This document shows positions 24,351 to 32,384 of a DNA stretch of 64,000 nucleotides, piece by piece (position 1 is the first letter of the stretch; the number at the start of each line of letters is the position of its first letter). Below the pieces are notes generated by a model, which saw only the letters and a program-made list of their open reading frames with translations, was not told the DNA's origin and made no database searches. The position numbers were made by a program, and so were the translations under genes. This DNA is from Solidesulfovibrio aerotolerans (GTDB lineage: Bacteria; Desulfobacterota; Desulfovibrionia; Desulfovibrionales; Desulfovibrionaceae), in assembly GCF_009856865.1 (NCBI RefSeq), contig NZ_WVUD01000012.1, forward strand, positions 1 through 64,000, in the 5' to 3' direction.

Positions 24351-24627
24351 TGCCTCCGGCGGCCGGGGGGGATAATCCCCCCCGGACCCCCTTGATAGGA
24401 GAAGTATTTTAATGGGTTCTTGGTGATAGCGGGTATTGTGGGCGGCTGTGGACCGGGAGAGCCGGCGCTTGTGCTTGACGGGAACCACCGTTGCTCCGGC
24501 GGCCCCTGTGGGAAAAATAATTAGTGATTCTTGGGACTTAGTGCAGCCGTCGCAGCCACGCCGCCCCCCTTAACCCCTGTCAGGGAGGGTCCGGGAGGGG
24601 GCTCCCCCCTCCCGGCCGCCGGAGGCA
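24351..24627. repeat. dispersed hairpin element, copy A (277 bp form)
   Basis: Bounded by TGCCTCCGGCGGCCGGG at the left and its complement ending CCGCCGGAGGCA at the right. Each end holds a G+C hairpin with a short loop (GGGGGG-ATAA-CCCCCC; GGGAGGGGG-CTC-CCCCCTCCC). The middle carries GGAGAAGTATTTTAATGGG and a region near 24480-24520 that is also found in copy B (28360-28636) in opposite orientation. It fills the gap between the convergent MFS and NRAMP genes. Confidence 0.85.
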
Positions 24628-24652
24628 TCCCCCCTTCTTCTCCTCCCCATAC

Positions 24653-25927
24653 TCAAGTCATCAACTTGACCAGGGCGTTGATGGCCCCGGGCCGTATGGT
24701 GTCGATGGTCATGAGTGCTGTCAGCCCAATGAGTGCCGCCACGGTCGCCCAGGCCACGGCGTTAAAGACCGGCCCGTTGACGAATTTCCCCATAAGCCGT
24801 TTATTATTGATCAAAAGCAGCATGAGGATGAGGACAAACGGCAGCACCACGCCGTTGACCACCTGGGACACGTACATGACGAACAGCAGCGGCATGCCCG
24901 GGATGAGGATGGTGGCCGCGCCGATGACGATGCTGATGGTGAACAGCCAGAAAAATTCCGGTGCCCGGCGGAAATCCTTGTCGATGCCCAGTTCCCAGCC
25001 CATGGCTTCGCAGATGTAATAGGCGGTGGACAAGGGCAGGATGCCGGCGGCAAAGAGCGAGGCGTTAATCAGGCCCACGCCAAACAGCCACGAGGCGTAT
25101 TGGCCGACCAGCGGTTTGAGCGCCATGGCCGCATCGGCCGCCGTCTCGATGGGCAGGCCGTGGCGATGGATGGAGGCGGCGCAGGCCACCACGATAAAAA
25201 GGGCCACGATAACGGCCAGGATGCAGCCGATGACGACATCCAGGCGGGTGAAGGCGTAATTTTCGGCGGTGATGCCTTTTTCCACCACGGCCGCCTGCTG
25301 GTAGAACTGCATCCACGGGGCGATGGTGGTGCCAATGAGTGCGATCATCATGGCGATATAGTCGCCGTCGGCCCGAAAGGACGGGGTGACAGACGCCCGG
25401 GCCACCTCGCCCCAGGGCACGTCGGCGGAGAGAGCGGCCAGCGGATAGACCAGATAGACCACGCAGACGATGAGAAACACCCGCTCCACAATGCGGTACG
25501 ACCCCTTGACGATGAGCAGCCAGACCAGCGTGGCGGCCAGGGGCACGGATAAAAACTTCGTGACGCCAAACAGTTCCATACCGGCGGCGATGCCGGCGAA
25601 TTCCGAAATGGTGTTGCCCAGATTCGTCAGAAACAGCGCAATCATGATGTAGAAGGTGATGCGCAGGCCAAAGGATTCGCGGATGAGATCAGACAGGCCC
25701 TTGCCGGTCACAGCACCCATGCGGGCGCACATTTCCTGGATGACCACAAGCGAAATCGTGGTGGGAATGAGCATCCACAGCAGCGAATAGCCGTAGCGCG
25801 CCCCGGCCAGGGAATAGGTGGTGATGCCGCCGGCGTCGTTGTCCACGTTGGCGGTGATGATGCCCGGTCCGAGCAGGGCGAAAAAGAGCATGAAATTCTT
25901 GCGGGAAAATTTCTTGAAAAACGGCAT
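24653..25927 (-). CDS. NRAMP-family divalent metal transporter, Mg-type variant
   Basis: 424 residues, about 11 membrane helices. The first helix has GPGIITANVDNDAGGITTYS, where ordinary NRAMP proteins have the DPGN metal motif; the helix-6 segment reads GTTIAPWMQFYQQ in place of the usual MPHN-type motif with Met. Loss of the Met sulfur ligand and the changed helix-1 motif are features reported for NRAMP-related magnesium transporters. A soluble MgtE-N/CBS protein lies 16 nt upstream, supporting Mg2+ as substrate. Expected role: proton-independent or proton-coupled Mg2+ or Mn2+ uptake at the inner membrane. Confidence 0.85.
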   Translation of the reverse strand: MPFFKKFSRKNFMLFFALLGPGIITANVDNDAGGITTYSLAGARYGYSLLWMLIPTTISLVVIQEMCARMGAVTGKGLSDLIRESFGLRITFYIMIALFLTNLGNTISEFAGIAAGMELFGVTKFLSVPLAATLVWLLIVKGSYRIVERVFLIVCVVYLVYPLAALSADVPWGEVARASVTPSFRADGDYIAMMIALIGTTIAPWMQFYQQAAVVEKGITAENYAFTRLDVVIGCILAVIVALFIVVACAASIHRHGLPIETAADAAMALKPLVGQYASWLFGVGLINASLFAAGILPLSTAYYICEAMGWELGIDKDFRRAPEFFWLFTISIVIGAATILIPGMPLLFVMYVSQVVNGVVLPFVLILMLLLINNKRLMGKFVNGPVFNAVAWATVAALIGLTALMTIDTIRPGAINALVKLMT

Positions 25928-25943
25928 AACAAACCCTCAATAA

Positions 25944-27218
25944 CTAATGGGAGGCGAACCGCGTGCGGGTGACGGATTCGGGCAGATAGAGTTCGATGAC
26001 CGCATCCGCCGGCACGATACCGACCATGTGTCCGGCCTCAAGCACGGGCACGGCCAGCAGATTGTACTTAAAAAGCACTTCCATGACCTTGCCCGGCGTG
26101 TCCTCAACGGTGACGGCCTTAAGACCCACGGTCATAATTTCGGCCACCGGAGTCTTGGGCGGCGAAAGCAGCAGGCGCTTAAGCGTCACCACGCCCAGAG
26201 GCGTCTCGTCGGCCCGGATGACGTAGACATAATATACGTTTTCGATTTCCGCTCCGACCAAACGAATGTAGGTGAGGGCTTCCTCGGCGGTCATGGCCGG
26301 GGGCACGAAGGCAAACATGTTGTTCATGAGGCCGCCGGCGGTGTCGTCCTCGTGTTCGAGCAGTTCCTGGACCATCTCGGCGTCGTCGGCATCCATGAGG
26401 CCAAGGAGTTCCCGGGCCTTTTCCTCGGGCAGATCGCCGAGCAGATCGGCGGCTTCGTCCGGCTCCATCTCTTCCAGGATGTCCGAAGCCATCTCGCTGT
26501 CGAGCTGGCTGATGACCCGGCCGCCCACCTCGGGATCGAGTTCGCCGATGGCTTCGCCCACGGTTTCGGGATCAAGGGACCCGATGACCGTGCCGACTTC
26601 CTTGTGGGGCAGCTGGGCCAGGATTTCGGCCATGTCGGCCGGGTGCATGTCGGTTAAGCGTTCGCGGGCAACCGTCAGGGTCAGCTTGTCGGCGTTGGGG
26701 TCGAGCTGGGCCACGTAGCGCCAGTCGATTTCCCGGCTGGGCAGTGTGAGGCCGCACAGTTTCGCCAGCCAGTTCCAAAAGGGCAACTGGCCCAGGCGTC
26801 GGGCCATGCCGCGAATGCCCACGTCCACGGCCTCGATAAATAAACTGGCTCCCAGGGCGCGCAGTTTGAGGTCGTTGACGCGCACCACCTTGGCCCCGTC
26901 CACATCCACGATCTGGCGGTCGAGGATGTCGCGGCGCAGGCGGATGTCGGCCACATCGTGGGGGCCGGACAGATCCCCCGGCAGGATGTCCAGGTCGGCA
27001 ACGCCGGCCAGATCGGCCGAAACGATGACCGGCGTGAAAAGATTGACGCACCGCCAGGGCACAAACCGGCGTTTGCCGGCGCGGTGGATGAAAAGCCCGG
27101 AGACGACAGGCAGCGTTTCGCCCGGCACCAGTCCCAGATCGTCGAGACGGCCGAGTTCGACGCCAAAAGGGTCGATGACCGGCCGGCCGAGAACGGCGCT
27201 GACATAAAGTTCGCTCAT
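25944..27218 (-). CDS. PRC-barrel / MgtE N-domain / CBS-pair protein without membrane domain
   Basis: 424 residues from ATG 27218 (GGGGAGG upstream). An N-terminal PRC-barrel-like region (1-75) and a second related stretch precede an MgtE_N helical domain (about 185-295: HPADMAEILAQLPHKE, then repeated LD-PE/EM helices such as SDILEEMEPDEAADLL), followed by two CBS motifs (about 300-415; the FVPPAMTAEEALTYI and MVGIVPADAVIELYL segments). MgtE channels carry this cytosolic sensor on the same chain as the pore; here the pore is absent and the partner is the NRAMP protein starting 16 nt downstream. It is probably a Mg2+-sensing gate. Confidence 0.85.
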   Translation of the reverse strand: MSELYVSAVLGRPVIDPFGVELGRLDDLGLVPGETLPVVSGLFIHRAGKRRFVPWRCVNLFTPVIVSADLAGVADLDILPGDLSGPHDVADIRLRRDILDRQIVDVDGAKVVRVNDLKLRALGASLFIEAVDVGIRGMARRLGQLPFWNWLAKLCGLTLPSREIDWRYVAQLDPNADKLTLTVARERLTDMHPADMAEILAQLPHKEVGTVIGSLDPETVGEAIGELDPEVGGRVISQLDSEMASDILEEMEPDEAADLLGDLPEEKARELLGLMDADDAEMVQELLEHEDDTAGGLMNNMFAFVPPAMTAEEALTYIRLVGAEIENVYYVYVIRADETPLGVVTLKRLLLSPPKTPVAEIMTVGLKAVTVEDTPGKVMEVLFKYNLLAVPVLEAGHMVGIVPADAVIELYLPESVTRTRFASH

Positions 27219-27283
27219 AACCAAGCCTCCCCTGAGGCGGCGGTGCAGCGCGGCGCGGGCCGGCTGCAATGCCACCAGGGTTT

Positions 27284-27315
27284 GCGCCGACGGGCGTCAG
27301 ACAAACCGTCGGCGC
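27284..27315 (-). promoter_or_regulatory. perfect 10-bp hairpin in the MgtE-N/NRAMP leader
   Basis: GCGCCGACGG and CCGTCGGCGC pair perfectly around a 12-nt loop (plus strand GCGTCAGACAAA). It starts 1 nt after the stop of a 15-codon frame and ends 65 nt before the MgtE-N start. No U tract follows, so it is more like an attenuator or anti-anti-structure than a terminator. Role inferred from position. Confidence 0.4.
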
Positions 27316-27368
27316 CTCAAGACGCAAAAAACCATGAGACGAGGAGCGGCCAAAGCCGCGTCATGGCC

Positions 27369-27536
27369 CTACGATGTGGGCAGGGGACTGGATGAGGGAG
27401 GTTCCTTGGCTGTGTCGGAAGAGACGGCGCAAAGCCGCCGGGAGACAGGGAAAAGCGTGGCCGCGCCAAAGCGGGAGCCGGCGCGGGGGAAAAGCCCTGA
27501 GGCAAAAATTTCAGACCCGATGAAGGACGTTTTCAT
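27369..27536 (-). CDS. small ORF in the leader of the MgtE-N/NRAMP operon
   Basis: 55 codons. ATG 27536 has a perfect AAGGAGG with 6-nt spacing (complement at 27543-27549), stronger than that of many real genes nearby. The product starts MKTSFIGSEIFASG, has several Arg in the middle and ends with a Ser/Pro-rich tail (KEPPSSSPLPTS). It is not similar to anything I recognise. Its stop lies 150 nt before the MgtE-N start, and a second frame and a hairpin come between. A regulatory leader peptide is possible; it may also be chance. Confidence 0.35.
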   Translation of the reverse strand: MKTSFIGSEIFASGLFPRAGSRFGAATLFPVSRRLCAVSSDTAKEPPSSSPLPTS

Positions 27537-27665
27537 CTGGTGCCTCCTTGTGCCGCCGCCTGCCGGCGGACGTCAGCCAAACCCCAGACGGGGCGTGGCC
27601 GGAGGCGGCAGGAGGCGTTATCGCATGGCGAAAAGCGTATAGGCCTTGTGGGAGAAGCAGCGACT

Positions 27666-27694
27666 ACTGTACGGCTCGTCCATTGTTTCCTCAA
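27666..27694 (-). promoter_or_regulatory. candidate sigma-70 promoter for the MgtE-N/NRAMP operon
   Basis: On the minus strand TTGAGG (-35) and TACAGT (-10) are separated by 17 nt. Both match four of six consensus bases. Transcription would start near 27660, giving a leader of about 440 nt. Confidence 0.3.
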
Positions 27695-27860
27695 AAAGGT
27701 GCATAATTGCTGGAAGGTGTATGCCCGCCCGGCAAGCTTGTCAACGCCCTGCCCGCCATTCCTGTCCGGGCGCGGCAAGGGCAATGGCGACGGGAGGTTG
27801 CCGGGCGGCCCCGGCTGCCGTATGGTTGCTGCATACTGCCCGAAAACGGAGGCTCCCTCC

Positions 27861-28325
27861 ATGGCCGACGACTCCGCCCGCCAATACCTGACCTTCACCC
27901 TGTGCGGCGAACGCTTCGCCCTGCCCTCGCTGCTCGTCTCCGAGGTGCTCGACCTGCCGCGCCTGACCTGGGTGCCCCTGGCCCCGGACCATCTGCGCGG
28001 GGTGGTCAACCTGCGCGGCAACGCGGCCACGGTGGTGGATCTGGGCCGCAAGCTCGAACTCGATCCCGGCACCCGGCCGCCCACCTGCCTCATCATCGTC
28101 GAACGCGACTACGACGGCGACATGCTGCCCATCGCCGCCCTGGCCGACGCTGTCCACGAAGTGGTGGAAATCGCCGAAGCCGACATCGCCCCGCCACCGG
28201 ATATGGGGCTGGCCGTGCCCACCCGCTTCGTGCGCGGCCTGGTCCGCCTGGATGACACCTTCACCATCGTCCTTGACGCCGAACAGCTCTTTTCCCTGGC
28301 AGAACTCTCCGCCGACGACGCGTAG
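27861..28325 (+). CDS. CheW-domain chemotaxis coupling protein
   Basis: 154 residues, start ATG 27861 with GGAGG upstream. One CheW domain over the full length: YLTFTLCGERFALPS, then the conserved VSEVLDLPRLTWVP and HLRGVVNLRGNAATVVDL, later VHEVVEIAEADI and FVRGLVRLDD. CheW links chemoreceptors to the CheA kinase; no CheA or receptor gene is adjacent, so this is an orphan copy. It has no extra domain. It ends 35 nt before a dispersed repeat element. Confidence 0.88.
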   Translation: MADDSARQYLTFTLCGERFALPSLLVSEVLDLPRLTWVPLAPDHLRGVVNLRGNAATVVDLGRKLELDPGTRPPTCLIIVERDYDGDMLPIAALADAVHEVVEIAEADIAPPPDMGLAVPTRFVRGLVRLDDTFTIVLDAEQLFSLAELSADDA

Positions 28326-28359
28326 TGCAGCGTAATAGGAAGAGAAGGATAGAAAAGAG

Positions 28360-28636
28360 TGCCTCCGGCGGCCGGGAGGGGGTAGCCCCCTCCCGGACCC
28401 TCCCTGACAGGGGTTAAGGGGGGGCGGCGTTGCTGCGACGACTGCACGCAGTCCCAAGAACCTCTAACCACTTTTTCCGCAGGGGCCGTCGGAGCAACGG
28501 TGGTTCCCGTCAAGCACAAGCGCCGGCTGTTTCGGCCCGCAGCCGATTGAATTGCCCGCCATCGCCAAAAACCCATTAAAATATTTCTCCTATCAAGGGG
28601 GTCCGGGGGGGATTATCCCCCCCGGCCGCCGGAGGC
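28360..28636. repeat. dispersed hairpin element, copy B (277 bp form, inverted relative to copy A)
   Basis: Starts TGCCTCCGGCGGCCGGGAGG and ends CCGGCCGCCGGAGGC. Read as reverse complement it follows copy A along its whole length, including GGAACCACCGTTGCTCCG and AAGCACAAGCGCCGGC, with scattered changes. It lies between the convergent cheW and transglycosylase genes. Confidence 0.85.
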
Positions 28637-28686
28637 TCCCCTAATCCTAATGCCTTGGCGGTCGGGCCGCAGGCGCAGCGTCTGCT

Positions 28687-30918
28687 TTATTTGGCGCGCG
28701 GATAGAGCTTCCCGTAAAGCATGGCGTTGGTGGTGATGCGCCGCACATAGTCCCGGGTCTCGGTGAAGGGGATCAGTTCAATAAAAAGCTCCTCACCCAA
28801 CCGGCCAAACCCGGTGTTCCAGATCGCCACCCGGTTCTGGCCGGCATTGTACGAAGCCAGGGCCGCCGCCAGCGTCCCCTCCCGGGCCAGCCGCTCCCGG
28901 AAAAAGGCTGTGCCCAGGCGGATATTGATCACCGGATTGAACAGATCGGCCCGTTCGGGCCGGATGCCGATTTTTTTGCCGATGGCCTTGGCCGTCTCGG
29001 GCATGAGCTGCATAAGCCCCACCGCCCCGGCCCCGGACACGGCCTTGGGATCGAAAAAACTCTCCTGGCGGATAAGCGAATAGATCACGTCCGGGTCGAT
29101 GTCCGAGCCGGCCAGGGCCGCCGTCACTTCGCCGGCATAGGCCCGGGGGTAGAGCGCGTCGCGAAGCGGTCCCAGTTCCGCTGCCGTGCCGCGCAGCAGG
29201 CAGGCTCCGAAGGTGCGCCAGGCCGTGCGCATGGCCGCCGTGCGCCGCCCGCCGTCCATGGCCGCCCGGATGTGGGCCAGGGCCAGATCGGCCCGGCCCG
29301 GTGCCGCCTTGGCGGCAAATTCCAGGACCATCTCGGCCAGGGCCGGCAAACCGGCGTCGGACAGGGCATAGGCCTTGCCCAGGCTCGCCGTCGCCTCGGG
29401 CGAAGGCGGCTCGGCCGCCTCCGGGCAGCGCGGCGAGGCACCCGGGGTCGAGGCCACCACGGTATCGCGCACGTCGCCGGCCCCGGCCAGGGCAGCCGCG
29501 GCCCGGCCACCGTAATAGGTGTTGGGGCGGGTAGAAGCCACCTCCATCCAGACCGCCGCCGCCTCGCCGGGCCGTCCCAGTCCGGCCAGGGCCCGGCCCC
29601 GCCAGTAGCGCGCCCCGTCGGCCCAGTCGTCCCCGGGAAACCGGACGGCAAAAGCGGCCAGCTCGGCCTCGGCCCCGGCATTATCCCCGGTCACGTAGCG
29701 CAGGATGGCTGCCAGGGCCGCACCCTGGGCCGCCAGCTCCGGCGACACGGCCAAGCCTTTTAAGCGCCCGGCAGCCTCCAGGGCCTCGGCAAAGCGCCCC
29801 CGCTCGGCCAGCAGCAAGGCCAGATGCCGGGCGGCGACTTCGCGCAACGGGTCATCCCGGCCCGGGGCGTCGAGCACCGCGCGCAACAGCGTCTCCATGC
29901 GGCCCGCGTCCTCGGCCTCCAGGGAGCGCCACAGGCAGCGGGCCTGATGGTAGCGCGCCCAGCCGGCCAGCGTTGCGGTGGGATCGACGGCGATGGCCCG
30001 GGCAAAGGCGTCGAAAGCGGCCTTGGGCCGGCGCAACCGGTATTCCGCCTTGCCCCGGACATATTCGGCCCGGGCGGCCTGCCCCGGGGTCCAGCCGGTC
30101 CGGCCGGCCAGCTGCTTTAAGGCCGTCTCGGGCGCGCCTTTTTCCACCAACGCCTCCGCAATGAGCAGTACGGTGTCCGGGGCGTCGGGATCAAACGCGC
30201 CTGCTCCGCCGGACTGGGCCAGCAGCCGCCGGGCCAGGGCATTGCCGGCGGCGGCCGAGCGGGAAGCCGGGAAATCGAGCGCCAGATGGCGCAGAAAATC
30301 CTGGGCTTTTTGCCCCGCCCCAAGGGAGGCCGCGGCCACGGCGGCCCGCAGCCAGACTTCCGGGGCCAGACCCGGCTCGGGAACAGCCAGCCAGGCCTCG
30401 GCCAGGGCCAGGGCCCGGTCCTGCCGCCCGGCCCGGGCGGCGCTCTCCATGGCGATATACAGGGCGTCGCGGCCGAGGAAGGAGTTGGCCGACCGGGCGG
30501 CCAGCCCTTCCAGGGCGGCCAGGGCCGCCGCCGGCTCATCGGCCAGATACAGCCCCAGCCCCTGGTAATAGGCGGCCACGTCAGCCTGATCGCCAGCCTG
30601 GGGCAAAACGGCCCGCAACCGGGTAACACCCTGGCGGTGCGCGCCGGCCAGCACTTCGCTGACGCCAAGAATCAGTTCGCGAAAGGCCTCACTGGCTCCG
30701 GCCGGGATTTTGACCGTGCGCCCGGCCGGCAGACTGTCCTCGTCGACGCCGAGTTTGGCGGAACGCGGCAGGGGCGCGGCCTCGGGTTTGGCCGGCGGCA
30801 GCCAGGGGTCCGGGGCGGCGGCCCGGCTGAGGGCAGGTGTTGCGGCCAGAAGAAAGGCCAGGGCGATCAAGACCGCACCAATTTGATCGGAGAAGGGGAG
30901 TATTCCCGGTCTGGGCAT
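28687..30918 (-). CDS. soluble lytic murein transglycosylase (Slt type)
   Basis: 743 residues with a signal peptide (about 1-32). The long middle part (about 60-560) is an all-helical, Ala-rich superhelix of TPR-like repeats. The C-terminal SLT domain (about 590-735) has the catalytic Glu in SLIRQESFFDPKAVS, followed by GAVGLMQLMPETAKAIG and ALASYNAGQNRVAIW. It cleaves the MurNAc-GlcNAc bond, forming 1,6-anhydro ends, in the periplasm. Residues after the domain are few. ATG 30918 is divergent from tmcD. Confidence 0.92.
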   Translation of the reverse strand: MPRPGILPFSDQIGAVLIALAFLLAATPALSRAAAPDPWLPPAKPEAAPLPRSAKLGVDEDSLPAGRTVKIPAGASEAFRELILGVSEVLAGAHRQGVTRLRAVLPQAGDQADVAAYYQGLGLYLADEPAAALAALEGLAARSANSFLGRDALYIAMESAARAGRQDRALALAEAWLAVPEPGLAPEVWLRAAVAAASLGAGQKAQDFLRHLALDFPASRSAAAGNALARRLLAQSGGAGAFDPDAPDTVLLIAEALVEKGAPETALKQLAGRTGWTPGQAARAEYVRGKAEYRLRRPKAAFDAFARAIAVDPTATLAGWARYHQARCLWRSLEAEDAGRMETLLRAVLDAPGRDDPLREVAARHLALLLAERGRFAEALEAAGRLKGLAVSPELAAQGAALAAILRYVTGDNAGAEAELAAFAVRFPGDDWADGARYWRGRALAGLGRPGEAAAVWMEVASTRPNTYYGGRAAAALAGAGDVRDTVVASTPGASPRCPEAAEPPSPEATASLGKAYALSDAGLPALAEMVLEFAAKAAPGRADLALAHIRAAMDGGRRTAAMRTAWRTFGACLLRGTAAELGPLRDALYPRAYAGEVTAALAGSDIDPDVIYSLIRQESFFDPKAVSGAGAVGLMQLMPETAKAIGKKIGIRPERADLFNPVINIRLGTAFFRERLAREGTLAAALASYNAGQNRVAIWNTGFGRLGEELFIELIPFTETRDYVRRITTNAMLYGKLYPRAK

Positions 30919-30986
30919 GGCGTAATTTCCTACCTTGGAGCGTCATATCCCGCAGTTTTACTAGATGTATTCAAAAAATACCCCCC

Positions 30987-31016
30987 TTGACTTCGCTGGC
31001 AATTCGTGACTATCGT
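30987..31016 (+). promoter_or_regulatory. candidate sigma-70 promoter of the tmc operon
   Basis: TTGACT and TATCGT are separated by 18 nt. The predicted start lies about 85 nt before tmcD. The next 90 nt have no other promoter-like pair. Confidence 0.4.
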
Positions 31017-31105
31017 TCCCGGGTTCACAATGTCTGTTTCTTTTGCCAGGGCGTGCGATCCCGGACGCCTGCCCTGCGTGCTTTCCACCCGTCAAGGAGG
31101 TCGAT

Positions 31106-32374
31106 ATGTCCTTCGCGCAGTCCTGGGATTTCACGCCGGGCGTCCGCGTCGTTCTCGACGATATGCGGCAATGCTCCCGTGAATACGAATGGTTGGAGGA
31201 ACCCCACGTTTCGCCTGACGGCGAACGCGTGGCCATGGTCGCAGCCCTGCCTGATCCCGCCCTTTCCGTGGCGGTCAACGGCGAAGTCTGGGAAGCGACC
31301 TTCGAAAAGGTTTGGTATCCCCGGTTTTCGCCCGATGGCCGCCTGACGGTCCTGGCTCAGACCGACGGCGAATGGACCATGGTCGTGGACGGAGAGCCTT
31401 GGGAAGAGCAGTACGCCTACATCTGGGGTACGCTTTTTTCCGCCAACGGCGACATCATTGCCGCGCCGATCCAGCAGGACGGCAAGTACGGCTTGTCCGT
31501 CAACGGCACACCCTGGGAAACGCTTTTTGACAACGCCAACCAGGTGACGCTTTCGCGCGACGGCAGCGCCGCCGCCGCCGTGGTGCAGGTCAAGTCCCCG
31601 GCCCAGGCCGACATCGCGGCCTTCCAGGAAGGCATCTTCAGCGTGGCCGTCAATGGCGTCGCCTGGGACTCCATTTTCGTCAACTGCTGGGCGCCGACCT
31701 TTGACCCGGCCGGGAAAAACGTCGCCACCACCATCCGCCGCTCTCTCTACGACTATTCCATTGCCGTCAACGGCAAGGCCTGGACCGGCTCGTACGCCTG
31801 CGCCTGGGGACCGGTCTTCAACCCGGCCACCGGGGCCGTGGCTGCGCCGGTGCGCAAGGCCGGAGCCTGGGGCATGGCCATCGACGACGCCATGGCCTGG
31901 GACATCCGCTACGGCCAACTGTGGCATCAGGTTTTTTCGCCCGACGGTTCCAAGCTGGCGGCCATTGCCGCCGTGAGCTTCGGCGATTTCACCGTGGTGG
32001 TGGACAACACCCCCTGGGATATCGTCTTCCCGGTGGTGACCGACCTGACCCCGAGCCCGGTGGGCAACCGCTTCGCCGCCCTGGCCAGCAACCACAATTC
32101 CGATTTCGCCATCCTGTGCGACGGCAAAGTCTGGGCCGGCCGCTACGACATGGCCTACCCCCCGGTGTGGAGCCCTGACGCCGCCCATCTGGCCGTGACC
32201 GTGGAGAAAGCCGGTCGTTTCACCGTGTTGGTGGACGGCAAGGCCTATCCCGAGAGCTTTGACAAGTGTTTCGACCCGGCCTTTTCCCCGGACGGCTCCA
32301 AGGTGCTCATCCGGGCCGTGGCCGGCGGCAAATACCACCGCATCGTGGCCCCGGTTGCGGCCTTCACCGGCTAG
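31106..32374 (+). CDS. tmcD: TmcD, beta-propeller-like subunit of the Tmc complex
   Basis: 422 residues, AAGGAGG before ATG 31106, no signal peptide. The chain is made of about eight units of roughly 45 residues, each with a VNG or VDG turn, a Trp, then W-x-P-x-FSPDG or similar (e.g. VNGEVWEATFEKVWYPRFSP, VDGEPWEEQYAYIW, VNGKAWTGSYACAWGPVF), as in a WD40/propeller protein. TmcD has no cofactor motif; in the Desulfovibrio Tmc complex it is the subunit of unknown role on the cytosolic side. Name rests on its position before tmcC, tmcB and tmcA. Confidence 0.8.
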   Translation: MSFAQSWDFTPGVRVVLDDMRQCSREYEWLEEPHVSPDGERVAMVAALPDPALSVAVNGEVWEATFEKVWYPRFSPDGRLTVLAQTDGEWTMVVDGEPWEEQYAYIWGTLFSANGDIIAAPIQQDGKYGLSVNGTPWETLFDNANQVTLSRDGSAAAAVVQVKSPAQADIAAFQEGIFSVAVNGVAWDSIFVNCWAPTFDPAGKNVATTIRRSLYDYSIAVNGKAWTGSYACAWGPVFNPATGAVAAPVRKAGAWGMAIDDAMAWDIRYGQLWHQVFSPDGSKLAAIAAVSFGDFTVVVDNTPWDIVFPVVTDLTPSPVGNRFAALASNHNSDFAILCDGKVWAGRYDMAYPPVWSPDAAHLAVTVEKAGRFTVLVDGKAYPESFDKCFDPAFSPDGSKVLIRAVAGGKYHRIVAPVAAFTG

Positions 32375-32384
32375 GAGGTACGTC

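Larger units (their letters stand above)
27219..27860. other. 642-bp divergent region between MgtE-N operon and cheW
   Basis: The minus-strand half is a leader of about 440 nt for the MgtE-N/NRAMP operon, with a small ORF (27369-27536), a 15-codon frame (27317-27364, MTRLWPLLVSWFFAS, overlapping region just after the first ORF) and a 10-bp hairpin (27284-27315). The plus-strand half is the cheW leader, with CATAAT near 27702 as a possible -10 and an ACGGAGG ribosome site. No match to a known Mg2+ riboswitch consensus was recognised. Confidence 0.4.
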
